From: an uncultured Blautia sp.
GTDB taxonomy: Bacteria > Bacillota > Clostridia > Lachnospirales > Lachnospiraceae
DNA length: 64,000 bases
Assembly: GCA_937900135.1 (NCBI GenBank)
Contig: CALCDJ010000045.1
Location: forward strand, 1-64,000
Reading direction: 5' to 3'
Shown here: positions 8,625-16,999 of the stretch, piece by piece
Layout: each line of letters begins with the position of its first letter
How positions within the stretch are numbered: position 1 is the stretch's first letter
Position numbers and translations under genes: made by a program
Notes under the pieces: generated by a model
Told to the model about the DNA's origin: nothing
Database searches by the model: none
The model's input: the letters and a program-made list of their open reading frames with translations, nothing else

Positions 8625-10508
8625 ATGAATCAGTGTTTTGGATGTTCTACCTGTAAGAGTGCAGATAAACCGTTAGAGGGCTTTATTGCAAATCTGCCTA
8701 TGGAAACTTCCCATCACCGAGTAGAAGGACAGAGTGCGAAGTGTGGATTTGGCCTTCAGGGTGTCTGTTGCAGATTATGTTCCAACGGACCATGCCGAAT
8801 CACCCCGAAAGCGCCAAGAGGAATCTGTGGCGCGACTGCAGATGTCATTGTAACAAGAAACTTTTTGCGCGCGGTGGCAGCTGGTTCCGGCTGTTATATC
8901 CATATTGTGGAAAATACGGCATTGAATGTACTGAAAACCGCTCAGGCGAAAGGCGAAATCAAAGGTCTGAATGCGCTGAATCATCTGGCAGAAGAACTGG
9001 GAATCCAATGTGAGGACATCCATGAAAAAGCTGAAAAAGTGGCTCGTAAGGTGTTGGATGACCTGTATAAACCAGAATATGAAAAAATGGAACTGGTAGA
9101 AAAGCTTGCTTATGCACCTCGTTTCCAGAAATGGAAAGAACTGGGTATCCTTCCTGGAGGAGCAAAGGGTGAGGTATTCCATGGAGTTGTGAAATGTTCT
9201 ACAAACTTAAACTCTGATCCGGTAGATATGCTGACGGATTGTCTGAAACTGGGAATCTCTACAGGACTTTATGGCCTGACACTGACCAATCTTTTAAATG
9301 ATATCCTTCTTGGAGAGCCGGAGATCCGTATGGCGCCTGTAGGACTTCGCGTGATCGATCCGGATTACATCAATATCATGATCACTGGGCACCAGCATAC
9401 GATTTTTCTGGATCTGCAGGAAAAACTGAAGAGCCCGGAAGCAGTCGCGAAGGCTCAGGCGGCAGGAGCGAAAGGCTTTAAGCTGGTAGGATGTACCTGT
9501 GTGGGACAGGATCTTCAGCTTCGTGGCGCTCATTACACCGAAGTATTTGAAGGACATGCAGGAAACAACTACACCAGCGAAGCAGTTCTTGCCACTGGAG
9601 GAATTGATGCCGTTCTTTCCGAATTTAACTGTACCTTACCTGGAATCGAACCAATTTGTGAGGAATTGAAGATCAAACAGATCTGTCTGGATGATGTGGC
9701 AAAGAAAGCCAATGCAAAACTCATGCCTTTCGAGTTTGAAAAAAGAGAAGAGCAAAGCATGGCCATCATTGATGAAATCGTAGAAGCATACAAAGAGAGA
9801 AGAGGCAATGTGCCTATGAATCTCTTTCCGGAACATGGAAATGACGATACTTTAACAGGTGTCAGTGAAGTATCCCTCAAGAAATTCCTGGGAGATACCT
9901 GGAAACCGCTGATCGACCTGATCGTTTCCGGAGATATCAAGGGAATTGCAGGTGTGGTTGGATGTTCCAACTTAACAGCAGGGGGACATGATGTTCTGTC
10001 AGTGGAACTGACGAAAGAACTCATTGCCAAAGACATTCTGGTACTGACTGCAGGATGTTCTTCCGGTGGTCTGGAAAATTGCGGACTGATGGAGCCGTCT
10101 GCTACAAAACTGGCAGGTCCGAAGCTTCGCGCTGTCTGTGAAAAACTGGGAATCCCGCCTGTATTAAACTTCGGTCCATGTCTGGCCATTGGACGATTGG
10201 AAATCGTGGCTACAGAACTGGCAAAGGAAATCGGAGTCGATCTTCCACAGCTTCCGCTGGTGCTTTCAGCAGCACAGTGGCTGGAGGAGCAGGCGCTTGC
10301 AGACGGATGCTTTGGCCTGGCTCTGGGACTTCCGCTTCATTTAGGACTGCCGCCGTTTGTAACAGGAAGCAAGCTGGTGACCAAGGTTCTGACAGAAGAT
10401 ATGAAACAGCTTACCGGCGGACAGGTGATCATCAATGGAGATGCGAAGGAAAGTGCTGATATCCTGGAAAAAATCATTATGGAAAAACGTACTGGCCTGA
10501 ATATATAA
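8625..10508 (+). CDS. cooS: Anaerobic carbon monoxide dehydrogenase catalytic subunit, divergent clade
   Basis: 627 residues, the length of CooS-type Ni-Fe CODH, which interconverts CO and CO2. D-cluster Cys40 and Cys48 and B-cluster Cys49, 52, 57 and 68 are visible. C-cluster ligands can be traced as His256 (GHQH), Cys292 (GCTC), Cys336 (FNC), Cys447 (GCSN), Cys478 (AGCSS) and Cys519 (FGPC). Compared with C. hydrogenoformans CODH-II numbering, the proton-transfer Lys563 falls on Gln556 and His93 on Tyr91, and the following histidine ladder is mostly missing. The usual HGHNP motif is TGHQH. First gene of a three-gene operon with a CooF-like ferredoxin and an FAD oxidoreductase. The fold assignment is firm; CO oxidation itself is uncertain because of these substitutions. 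Confidence 0.88.
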   Translation: MNQCFGCSTCKSADKPLEGFIANLPMETSHHRVEGQSAKCGFGLQGVCCRLCSNGPCRITPKAPRGICGATADVIVTRNFLRAVAAGSGCYIHIVENTALNVLKTAQAKGEIKGLNALNHLAEELGIQCEDIHEKAEKVARKVLDDLYKPEYEKMELVEKLAYAPRFQKWKELGILPGGAKGEVFHGVVKCSTNLNSDPVDMLTDCLKLGISTGLYGLTLTNLLNDILLGEPEIRMAPVGLRVIDPDYINIMITGHQHTIFLDLQEKLKSPEAVAKAQAAGAKGFKLVGCTCVGQDLQLRGAHYTEVFEGHAGNNYTSEAVLATGGIDAVLSEFNCTLPGIEPICEELKIKQICLDDVAKKANAKLMPFEFEKREEQSMAIIDEIVEAYKERRGNVPMNLFPEHGNDDTLTGVSEVSLKKFLGDTWKPLIDLIVSGDIKGIAGVVGCSNLTAGGHDVLSVELTKELIAKDILVLTAGCSSGGLENCGLMEPSATKLAGPKLRAVCEKLGIPPVLNFGPCLAIGRLEIVATELAKEIGVDLPQLPLVLSAAQWLEEQALADGCFGLALGLPLHLGLPPFVTGSKLVTKVLTEDMKQLTGGQVIINGDAKESADILEKIIMEKRTGLNI

Positions 10509-10524
10509 GAAGGAGGCTGCCCAT

Positions 10525-10971
10525 ATGAAAAGAATCATCATAGAAGCAGAGAAATGTGACGGATGCAAAAACTGCAGCCTTGCCTGTATGCAGGCTCACA
10601 GAAAAGATGCAGGGGATATTTATACACTGGATCTCAACGATATCGAAAATGAAAGCCGGAATTTTATTTACAAGCAGCCGAATGGAAGCTATCGTCCGTT
10701 GTTCTGCCGTCATTGTGACGAGCCGGAATGTGTACTTTCCTGTATGAGTGGCGCGCTGACAAAAAACCCCGAAGATGGACACGTCTACTATGACAAAGAA
10801 AAGTGCGGTTCCTGCTTTATGTGTGTAATGAACTGTCCTTACGGTGTGCTGAAACCAGACGACGCCACCAGAACCGTTGTGATCAAGTGTGATTTCTGCA
10901 AGGATCTGGGCGGAGAACCAAGCTGCGTAAAGGCCTGTCCCAAGCAGGCGATCCATGTGGAGGAGGTATAA
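10525..10971 (+). CDS. cooF: CooF-like iron-sulfur protein (four 4Fe-4S clusters)
   Basis: 148 residues with sixteen cysteines grouped as in CooF/HycB-type ferredoxins: CDGCKNCSLAC near the N-terminus, FCRHCDEPECVLSC, CGSCFMCVMNCPYG, and CDFCKDLGG followed by CVKACP. It would carry electrons between the cooS D-cluster and the oxidoreductase encoded 3 bp downstream. ATG 10525 has AGAAGGAGG just upstream, 16 bp after the cooS stop, so the genes are co-transcribed. Confidence 0.88.
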   Translation: MKRIIIEAEKCDGCKNCSLACMQAHRKDAGDIYTLDLNDIENESRNFIYKQPNGSYRPLFCRHCDEPECVLSCMSGALTKNPEDGHVYYDKEKCGSCFMCVMNCPYGVLKPDDATRTVVIKCDFCKDLGGEPSCVKACPKQAIHVEEV

Positions 10972-10974
10972 CAG

Positions 10975-12198
10975 ATGAAGTATGTAATTATCGGAATCGG
11001 AGCCGCAGGAATGACAGCGGCCAGTACCCTTCGTCACATGGCGCCGGAAGATGAGATTGTCATGATCTCCGTGGATGAAAAGCCACATTCCAGATGTATG
11101 CTGCACAAATATCTCAGCCATGAGAGAGATGAGGAAGGAATTAATTTCGTACCTGGAGATTTTTTTGAAAAAAATCATATTACACAGGTGGCGGGAGAAC
11201 GTGTGGTAAAACTGGATACAGAGAACAAGCAGGCAGTCTGTGACAAAGGTACGGTCTGTTCTTACGACAAACTTTTGATCGCAACAGGAGCAGAAAGTTT
11301 TATCCCGCCAGTGGGCGCCCTTCGTACCGCGCCGAACGTGTTTGGTCTTCGTCATTTGAGCGATGCGAAAGCCATTGATGAGCGGGCGAAACATGCACAG
11401 AAGGTAGTGATTATTGGTTCTGGTCTGGTGGGACTGGATGCAGCCTATGGCCTTCTGGAACAGAAGAAGGAAATTGTGATTGTGGAAATGGCGGAGAGAA
11501 TCCTTCCCATTCAGTTGGACGAAACAGGGGCAGCCCAGTATCAGAAACTTTTTGAGAAAGCCGGATGTACCTTCCGCTTAGGAAGACGGGGCGCAGACAC
11601 CATCTGTAATGAACATGGAGAAGTGACCGCGGTAGTTCTGGATAATGGGGAAGAACTTCCCTGCGATCTGGTGATCGTAGCAGCCGGTGTGAGAAGCGCG
11701 GTGGCAGGATTTGAGGACAGCGGCCTTGCCATTGACCGTGGTATTCTGGTCAACGATTTTCTGGAAACCAGTGTGAAGGACGTATATGCGGTGGGAGATG
11801 TGACCGGGCTTTCCGGAATCTGGCCCAATGCTCAGAAACAGGGAAAAATCGCAGCTTCTAATATGGTTCTTGGAAATCAGGTAAAGTACGAGGATCGTTT
11901 TGCAGCCAAGAATACCATTAACTTCTTTGGTCTGGTATCCCTGTGTGTGGGAAAACTCAATCCGGAAGAAGGAGACGAGGTTCTTGTAAAAGAAGCAGCC
12001 ACACAGTATCAGAGAGCGATTTTTACAGAGAATAAGCTGGTGGGATTTTTACAGCAGGGAGATATCTCCCATGACGGAATCTACCAGTATCTGATCAAAA
12101 ATCAGATTGATCTCAGCGATAAAAAAGACCGGATCTTCAGCCTGAGTTTTGGAGATTTCTACGGAGTAAAAGAAAACGGCGAATATCTCTGGAAATAA
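10975..12198 (+). CDS. FAD/NAD(P)-dependent oxidoreductase of the CODH module
   Basis: 407 residues of the class I pyridine nucleotide-disulfide fold as in NADH:rubredoxin reductases and NADH oxidases. FAD-binding GIGAAGMTAAST at the start, central NAD(P)-binding IIGSGLVGLDAAYGL, and the second FAD motif VYAVGDVTG. No redox CxxC is present, so it is not a disulfide reductase. Placed 3 bp after cooF, it matches the CooS-CooF-FNOR arrangement described in several anaerobes, in which electrons from the CODH would reduce NAD(P)+. Partner and cofactor preference are inferred from context. A terminator follows. Confidence 0.85.
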   Translation: MKYVIIGIGAAGMTAASTLRHMAPEDEIVMISVDEKPHSRCMLHKYLSHERDEEGINFVPGDFFEKNHITQVAGERVVKLDTENKQAVCDKGTVCSYDKLLIATGAESFIPPVGALRTAPNVFGLRHLSDAKAIDERAKHAQKVVIIGSGLVGLDAAYGLLEQKKEIVIVEMAERILPIQLDETGAAQYQKLFEKAGCTFRLGRRGADTICNEHGEVTAVVLDNGEELPCDLVIVAAGVRSAVAGFEDSGLAIDRGILVNDFLETSVKDVYAVGDVTGLSGIWPNAQKQGKIAASNMVLGNQVKYEDRFAAKNTINFFGLVSLCVGKLNPEEGDEVLVKEAATQYQRAIFTENKLVGFLQQGDISHDGIYQYLIKNQIDLSDKKDRIFSLSFGDFYGVKENGEYLWK

Positions 12199-12207
12199 AA
12201 ATTTGAA

Positions 12208-12249
12208 AACCATCACCAGGGAGGGAAACCTTCCGGTGATGGCTTTCTT
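12208..12249 (+). terminator. Terminator of the cooS operon
   Basis: CCATCACC at about 12210-12218 pairs with GGTGATGG at 12235-12242, with an inner GGGAGGGAAACCTTCC hairpin, followed by CTTTCTTT. It lies between the convergent oxidoreductase and ABC permease genes. Confidence 0.75.
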
Positions 12250-12268
12250 TATGCATAAAACAGAAAAT

Positions 12269-12925
12269 TTAAAATTCTTTTTTCTTCATAATGGAAATGC
12301 TGATCCTCATAGAAAGGAGAAACAGGAAAGCCACCAGCAGAATGGAAACTCCAAAAAGGACAACTCCATTTAAAGAGGAGATCCATTCTTCAAATAGCTG
12401 GGTATTGATCTTGAAAAATTCAGCAGCTTTTGTAGAAAGAAAAATGATAACGACAATAAAACCAACTGCTCCAAAGAGAGCCAGCCGTCCCTTTTCGCCT
12501 CCGTATTTTAGGAGAAAGGGAAGGGTCAGCGCCTGGATCAGCAGAGTGACGGAAAGAACAGCGGCTGCAGTGATCAGGATTTCCACAGGTTTCATGGAAA
12601 CTGCTTTGAAGAAACTGCCGACACAGGTAAGGAGCAGCGCCAGAGCGCTGGAGCCAATACAGAGAAGAACCGAAAAAAGATACTTTTCTTTTACATACAT
12701 GGTACGTGTAATGGGAAGGCTGAATAAAAAAGCATTTCCATTGTCAAATTCATCGTAACTGACGGTACTCAAGGTAAACATAGGAAAAACAAAGGAGAGA
12801 AAGCCAAGGGAAAAACTGGAATCTTTTCCTAAAAAGGTCATGCCAATGGAAATGGCCAGCAGTGTCAGGAAAAACATTTTCTGCAATTTCATTAATTTCA
12901 AATCTTTGATCAATAAACCTTTCAT
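12269..12925 (-). CDS. ABC-2 type transporter permease (PmtB/ABC2_membrane_5-like)
   Basis: 218 residues with about six hydrophobic segments (starting MFFLTLLAISIGMTFLG; last one VVLFGVSILLVAFLFLL). The YDEFDNGNAFLFSLPITR stretch after the second helix is characteristic of the ABC2_membrane_5 family. Its start overlaps the stop of the ATPase gene by 4 bp, so the two are translated together. With the GntR gene ahead this gives a regulator-ATPase-permease operon like staphylococcal PmtR-PmtA-PmtB or the YtrA systems, which export peptides or respond to wall stress. Substrate unknown. Confidence 0.82.
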   Translation of the reverse strand: MKGLLIKDLKLMKLQKMFFLTLLAISIGMTFLGKDSSFSLGFLSFVFPMFTLSTVSYDEFDNGNAFLFSLPITRTMYVKEKYLFSVLLCIGSSALALLLTCVGSFFKAVSMKPVEILITAAAVLSVTLLIQALTLPFLLKYGGEKGRLALFGAVGFIVVIIFLSTKAAEFFKINTQLFEEWISSLNGVVLFGVSILLVAFLFLLSMRISISIMKKKEF

Positions 12926-13773
12926 AATCGTTCACCTCTTATCATCATTGTGATCACCGGGTCAATGCCGCCTTTTTCGATGGCGAGTTTCGGATAGTTT
13001 TCCAGATAAAACTGTTTCTGGTCTGTGAGACAGAGATATCCATAGGGTTCTTTTTTGATACGAAGAAGAAATTGTTTGTCCAGGGAAGGGTATTGTTCTT
13101 CTTCGATTTTAAGAAGTCCGTAATTGCTTAAAAGCAAGTCCGTATCTTCATGAAGGATGATGCTTCCTTCATGGATCATGTAAATCTCATCACAAAGGCT
13201 CTCCAGATCGCTGGAAATATGGGAGCTGATGAGGATACTGCGAGTTTCGTCTTCATCCATGTATTCTCTCAGAAGTTCCAGGATCTCATCCCGGGCCATC
13301 ACATCCAATCCGGCTGTGGGTTCATCCAGGATCAGAAGGGAAGCCTGGTGGGAAATGGCGCAGAGTACCTTTAATTTGGCCTTCATTCCAGTGGAAAACT
13401 GTCGGATCTGTTTATCCATGGGAAGCTGGAATTGTTTTACTTTTTCCAGGAAAAAATCCTGGTCAAAGTGATGGTAAAGGCTGGAAAGCACAGGAAGGAT
13501 ATCCGAAATCCTAAGATAGCCGGAAAAACCGGAATCCGAAAGGACAACGCCAAGTTTCTCTTTCTCTTCTGGTGTAAATCTGTGTGGTTCCTTGCCAAGA
13601 AATGTGACAGACCCTCCGTCTGTATGGATCAGCCCAAGGATTGCTTTAAATGTGGTGCTTTTTCCTGCGCCGTTCTGTCCGATCAGGCCGGTAATAGTTC
13701 CCGGACGCACTTCCATGGAACAGTCCAGGGAAAAATGAGAATAATTTTTTTGTAAATGATGGATTTTAAGCAT
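12922..13773 (-). CDS. ABC transporter ATP-binding protein
   Basis: 283 residues. Walker A GQNGAGKST, signature RQFSTGMKAKL, Walker B LLILDEPTAGLD and a switch His in ILISSHISSDLE are visible. The ~75 residues after the nucleotide-binding domain form the regulatory tail common in ABC-2 exporter ATPases. The ATG at 13773 is preferred over the in-frame TTG at 13779 because GGAGG lies 7 bases before it. It follows the GntR stop by 2 bp and overlaps the permease start by 4 bp, so all three form one operon. Confidence 0.9.
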   Translation of the reverse strand: MLKIHHLQKNYSHFSLDCSMEVRPGTITGLIGQNGAGKSTTFKAILGLIHTDGGSVTFLGKEPHRFTPEEKEKLGVVLSDSGFSGYLRISDILPVLSSLYHHFDQDFFLEKVKQFQLPMDKQIRQFSTGMKAKLKVLCAISHQASLLILDEPTAGLDVMARDEILELLREYMDEDETRSILISSHISSDLESLCDEIYMIHEGSIILHEDTDLLLSNYGLLKIEEEQYPSLDKQFLLRIKKEPYGYLCLTDQKQFYLENYPKLAIEKGGIDPVITMMIRGERL

Positions 13774-13775
13774 AG

Positions 13776-14147
13776 TCAACCCTCCAAAATCAGTTCAAAT
13801 AGGTTTTTCATATCTTCATCGCTGATGCCGTAGCGTCTGCCCTTTAAGATCGCCTGCTCCAGATCGGCTTCCAGTTCTTTTTTCTGTTCTTCCAGAAGAA
13901 GCTGGGGATTGATGGCGGTTACATAAGAACCTTTTCCGTGGACGGTTCTGGTGAAACCTTCTTCTTCTAAGGCGTCATAGGCTTTTTTGACAGTCAAGGC
14001 GCTGATCTTCAGCTCCTTGGACAAAGCGCGGACAGAAGGCAGAGCATCATTTTCTGTCAGGGTTCCATTACGGATCTGTGTTTTGATCTGATCTACAATC
14101 TGTTCATAAATGGGAACCATCAGAGATGTGTTGATAATGATGTTCAT
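13776..14147 (-). CDS. GntR family repressor, short YtrA-type
   Basis: 123 residues from the ATG at 14147, which has AAGGAGG upstream; a longer in-frame extension to 14201 crosses the promoter and is not used. Winged helix: PIYEQIVDQIKTQIRNGTL, LPSVRALSKELKISALTVKKAYDALEEEGF and VHGKGSYV. The C-terminal part is only ~45 residues (helical, EEQKKELEADLEQAI), as in the YtrA subfamily, which lacks a large effector domain. First gene of the ABC-2 exporter operon and probably autoregulated through the palindrome at 14174-14222. Confidence 0.88.
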   Translation of the reverse strand: MNIIINTSLMVPIYEQIVDQIKTQIRNGTLTENDALPSVRALSKELKISALTVKKAYDALEEEGFTRTVHGKGSYVTAINPQLLLEEQKKELEADLEQAILKGRRYGISDEDMKNLFELILEG

Positions 14148-14173
14148 GATTTCTTTCCTCCTTGTTGATAACA

Positions 14174-14222
14174 GTATATAACAGTCAATAACTGTTGTCA
14201 AGTGTTGTATGCTGTTATATAC
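14174..14222. promoter_or_regulatory. Paired operator upstream of the GntR operon
   Basis: GTATATAACAG at 14174-14184 and its perfect complement CTGTTATATAC at 14212-14222 bracket 27 bases; an additional AACAG...CTGTT pair lies at 14180-14196. Several half-sites of this type just upstream of a YtrA-type gene are the expected autoregulatory operator. The - strand promoter should lie within it. Confidence 0.65.
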
Positions 14223-14335
14223 AAGAGGGGTTCAAGACGAACGCCAGTTACGTAAAAACTTCATTGGAAAACAGAAGGAGAACAGGTATAATAGGAGAAA
14301 GTACAGGTTTTGTCAGAAGAAGAGAGGGGAATACT

Positions 14336-15160
14336 ATGAAGATACAGTTAATCGCCAGTGATCTGGATGGAACACTGCTCACAGATAAAAAAGAATTCAC
14401 AAAACGGATCAGAGAAGTCCTTACAAAAGCCATTGCCAGAGGGGTTCATTTTGTTCCCTGTACAGGAAGATCTTATGTGGCCATTCCGGAAGAGATCAAA
14501 ACCTTTCCGGGAGTGGAATATGTGATCTGTACCAACGGAGGCGTGATCTATTCTGTTTCCCAAAACAGACGGATCTATCAGCGTCTTCTGGAACCCTCCT
14601 CGGTGGAAGCAGCCCTTGCCATTCCAAGGTCAGAAGAGATGGTCATGGAGGCTTTTATCGACGGGGTTCCCTATTCAGAAGCCAGATATGTGGAAAATCC
14701 AGGGGCATTCGGTGCAGACGAAGCCAGGATCAGTTACGTGAAAAAGACCAGGCAGGGCATAGAAGATATGGAAGCGTTTATTCGGGAAAATAAAAACAGG
14801 CTGGATGGTATGCTGTTTCTTTCCATGAAACCGGAGGTTCGTCAGGCATTTCGGAAAGAATTGGAGGAAAGGGTTCCGGACATCTACATTACGTCCTCCT
14901 ATCCCCACCTTCTCGAAGTAGGACACAAAGACGGAGGAAAAGGAAAAACCCTGGAATATCTGCTGAACCATCTTCAGATCAACCGGGAGAACGCTATGGC
15001 CTTTGGGGATGGAGACAATGACTGGGAGATGCTTTCGGCAGTTGACTATGGCATTGCCATGAAAAACGGGACAGATCGTTGTAAAGAGGCAGCCTTTTAT
15101 GTGACGGAAACCAATGAAAACGAAGGTGTGGCAAAAGCGATAGAGTACTTTATGGGATGA
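14336..15160 (+). CDS. Cof-type HAD-superfamily phosphatase
   Basis: 274 residues. HAD motif 1 ASDLDGTLLTDK, motif 2 Thr in PCTGRS, a C2B cap in the middle, motif 3 Lys in HKDGGKGKTLEYLL, and motif 4 AFGDGDNDWEML. Proteins of this class dephosphorylate sugar phosphates or flavin and pyridoxal phosphates; the substrate cannot be read from sequence. ATG 14336 follows AGAGAGGGG; the upstream in-frame extension runs into the GntR operator and is discarded. The stop at 15160 is 17 bp before the response regulator, so they may share a transcript. Confidence 0.9.
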   Translation: MKIQLIASDLDGTLLTDKKEFTKRIREVLTKAIARGVHFVPCTGRSYVAIPEEIKTFPGVEYVICTNGGVIYSVSQNRRIYQRLLEPSSVEAALAIPRSEEMVMEAFIDGVPYSEARYVENPGAFGADEARISYVKKTRQGIEDMEAFIRENKNRLDGMLFLSMKPEVRQAFRKELEERVPDIYITSSYPHLLEVGHKDGGKGKTLEYLLNHLQINRENAMAFGDGDNDWEMLSAVDYGIAMKNGTDRCKEAAFYVTETNENEGVAKAIEYFMG

Positions 15161-15177
15161 TAAAAAGGAGAAGAGGC

Positions 15178-15855
15178 ATGTTAGAGACAAAGGTGTTACT
15201 GGTGGAGGACGATCCTGCCATTGTGGAAAATCTCACGGCGTACCTGGGCGAAGAAGGATTTCTGGTTAAAGTATCTGCAGGACAGAAAGAGGCTTTGGAA
15301 TTGCTGGAGGAGGAACGGTTTGATCTGGTTCTTCTGGACGTTACCCTTGCACAAGGAAACGGATACAGTACCTGTACGGCAATCAAGGCAAAGTATGAGC
15401 TCCCTGTCATTTTTCTGACCGCTCTTGGGGATGAGTTTTCTGTGGTGACCGGACTGGATATGGGAGCAGATGATTATATCAGTAAGCCCTTTCGGCCAAG
15501 GGAGCTGGTATCCCGTATGCGCTCGGTGCTGCGCCGTACAGGAAGAAAAGGAGAGATCACAGAGATTGGGGAGCTGCGGATCGATCTGCTCAAGGGTGTG
15601 GTGACAAGAAAGGGCGAAGAAGTTTTTTTGTCCGCTCTGGAGTATCGGTTGTTCCTTGTATTTTTGAATCACAGAGGATGCATTCTTACAAGAACACAGC
15701 TTCTGGAAGAAATCTGGGATATTGCAGGGGAGTATGTCAATGACAATACCCTGACCGTATATATCAAAAGGCTTCGGGATAAGATTGAGACAGATCCTCA
15801 GAAACCGGAAATCATAAAAACGGTTCGTGGAATGGGGTATAAGATGGAGGCATAA
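15178..15855 (+). CDS. OmpR family response regulator
   Basis: 225 residues from ATG 15178 (AAGGAG 7 bases before). Receiver domain: acidic pair LLVEDDP, phospho-acceptor Asp in LVLLDVTLA, switch Thr in FLTALGDE and Lys in YISKPF. C-terminal winged helix: LSALEYRLFLVFLNHRG, RTQLLEEIWD and VYIKRLRDKIE. It precedes the kinase gene by 2 bp and lies upstream of an ABC transporter, an arrangement typical of antimicrobial-peptide sensing systems. Its likely target is the tandem repeat at 16921-16942. Confidence 0.93.
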   Translation: MLETKVLLVEDDPAIVENLTAYLGEEGFLVKVSAGQKEALELLEEERFDLVLLDVTLAQGNGYSTCTAIKAKYELPVIFLTALGDEFSVVTGLDMGADDYISKPFRPRELVSRMRSVLRRTGRKGEITEIGELRIDLLKGVVTRKGEEVFLSALEYRLFLVFLNHRGCILTRTQLLEEIWDIAGEYVNDNTLTVYIKRLRDKIETDPQKPEIIKTVRGMGYKMEA

Positions 15856-15857
15856 GA

Positions 15858-16865
15858 GTGGAAATATTTCGGAACAAAAGTGTAAGGAGACAACTGCAGC
15901 TAAGTGGAGCGGTCCTTGGATTTAGCGTGGGAATCGGCTTTTTTCACAGTTGGATGACAGGGGTGGCAGCAGGAGTCCTGGGAATGATTTATTGTGGAAT
16001 CAGCGTCTTGTTTGCAAAAAAACGGTATGAGGAAATTCAGGAACTTTCCCAGCAGATGGATGAAATCCTCCATACAGGAACAGGATTTGAACTGCAGCAT
16101 TTCAAAGAAGGAGATCTGGAGATCCTTCGGGATGAGATGCAGAAAATGATCCGCCGTCTGGATGAACAGACAGAACTTTTGCAAAAGGATAAAACGGAAT
16201 TGGCGGATGCACTGGCCGATATTTCCCATCAGATCCGTACTCCTCTGACGACACTGAATCTTCTGGTGGAACGGCTGAAAAGTACGTCCCTGGAAAACGG
16301 GGAACGCAGACAGCTTCTCAGAGAGGCCCAGCAGATGCTGAACCGGATTCAGTGGCTGGTGACCTCTCTCCTTCGCCTGTCCAAGCTGGATGCAGGTGCC
16401 ATTTCCATGAAGAAGGAAAACGTCTGCCTGGATTCCTTTTTTCAGGAAGCGATGCTTCCCTTTGCCGTATCCATGGATGTTCATGGACAAAGGTGTGAGA
16501 TGGCAGGCGAAAAAGGAGTTTCGATTCAGGCAGACTACCAATGGACTATGGAAGCCATCGGAAATGTGATCAAAAACTCGCTGGAATATACGCCGGAAGG
16601 GGGAATTCTTCAGATCCGTTGGAAGGAGAATCCGTTATACACAGAGATTGCCATTACAGATTCCGGAAAAGGAATCCCCCAAGAAGATCTGCCCCATTTG
16701 TTTGAACGGTTTTATCGGGGAAAGAATGCTGGAAATCAGAGTTTCGGGATCGGACTTGCACTTTCCAGAGCAATCTTATCGAAGGAAAATGCTGTGATCC
16801 ATGGGGAGAATACAAAAGATTCCGGCGCCAGATTTCTGATTCGATTCTATAAAACGACGGTCTGA
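15858..16865 (+). CDS. Intramembrane-sensing histidine kinase
   Basis: 335 residues, GTG start with GGAGG 7 bases upstream. Two N-terminal membrane helices (about residues 12-30 and 36-52) are separated by only a few residues, so there is no extracellular sensor domain. Then come a coiled linker, the H-box DISHQIRTPLT, N-box NVIKNSLEY, G1 DSGKGIP, F-box LFERFYRG and G2 GIGLALS. As in BceS-type kinases, sensing probably relies on a transporter, and the next operon encodes an FtsX-type ABC transporter. Confidence 0.92.
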   Translation: MEIFRNKSVRRQLQLSGAVLGFSVGIGFFHSWMTGVAAGVLGMIYCGISVLFAKKRYEEIQELSQQMDEILHTGTGFELQHFKEGDLEILRDEMQKMIRRLDEQTELLQKDKTELADALADISHQIRTPLTTLNLLVERLKSTSLENGERRQLLREAQQMLNRIQWLVTSLLRLSKLDAGAISMKKENVCLDSFFQEAMLPFAVSMDVHGQRCEMAGEKGVSIQADYQWTMEAIGNVIKNSLEYTPEGGILQIRWKENPLYTEIAITDSGKGIPQEDLPHLFERFYRGKNAGNQSFGIGLALSRAILSKENAVIHGENTKDSGARFLIRFYKTTV

Positions 16866-16920
16866 TGGTGACAGAAATATCTGTGGGCAACAGGCGAAAG
16901 TGACAGATTTGTTATGAAAA

Positions 16921-16942
16921 AGTCACGGCAGAGTCATGGAAG
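16921..16942 (+). promoter_or_regulatory. Tandem repeat, candidate response-regulator site
   Basis: AGTCACGGCAG at 16921-16931 is followed directly by AGTCATGGAAG at 16932-16942: two 11-base direct repeats one helical turn apart, as OmpR-family dimers prefer. A TATCAT -10-like sequence follows near 16948, ahead of the transporter gene at 17000. Related GTGACAGA copies occur at 16868 and 16900. Confidence 0.5.
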
Positions 16943-16999
16943 GATTCTATCATTGTCTTAGAAAGAAACAAGAAAGACAAGAATAGAAAGGGAAAATAT

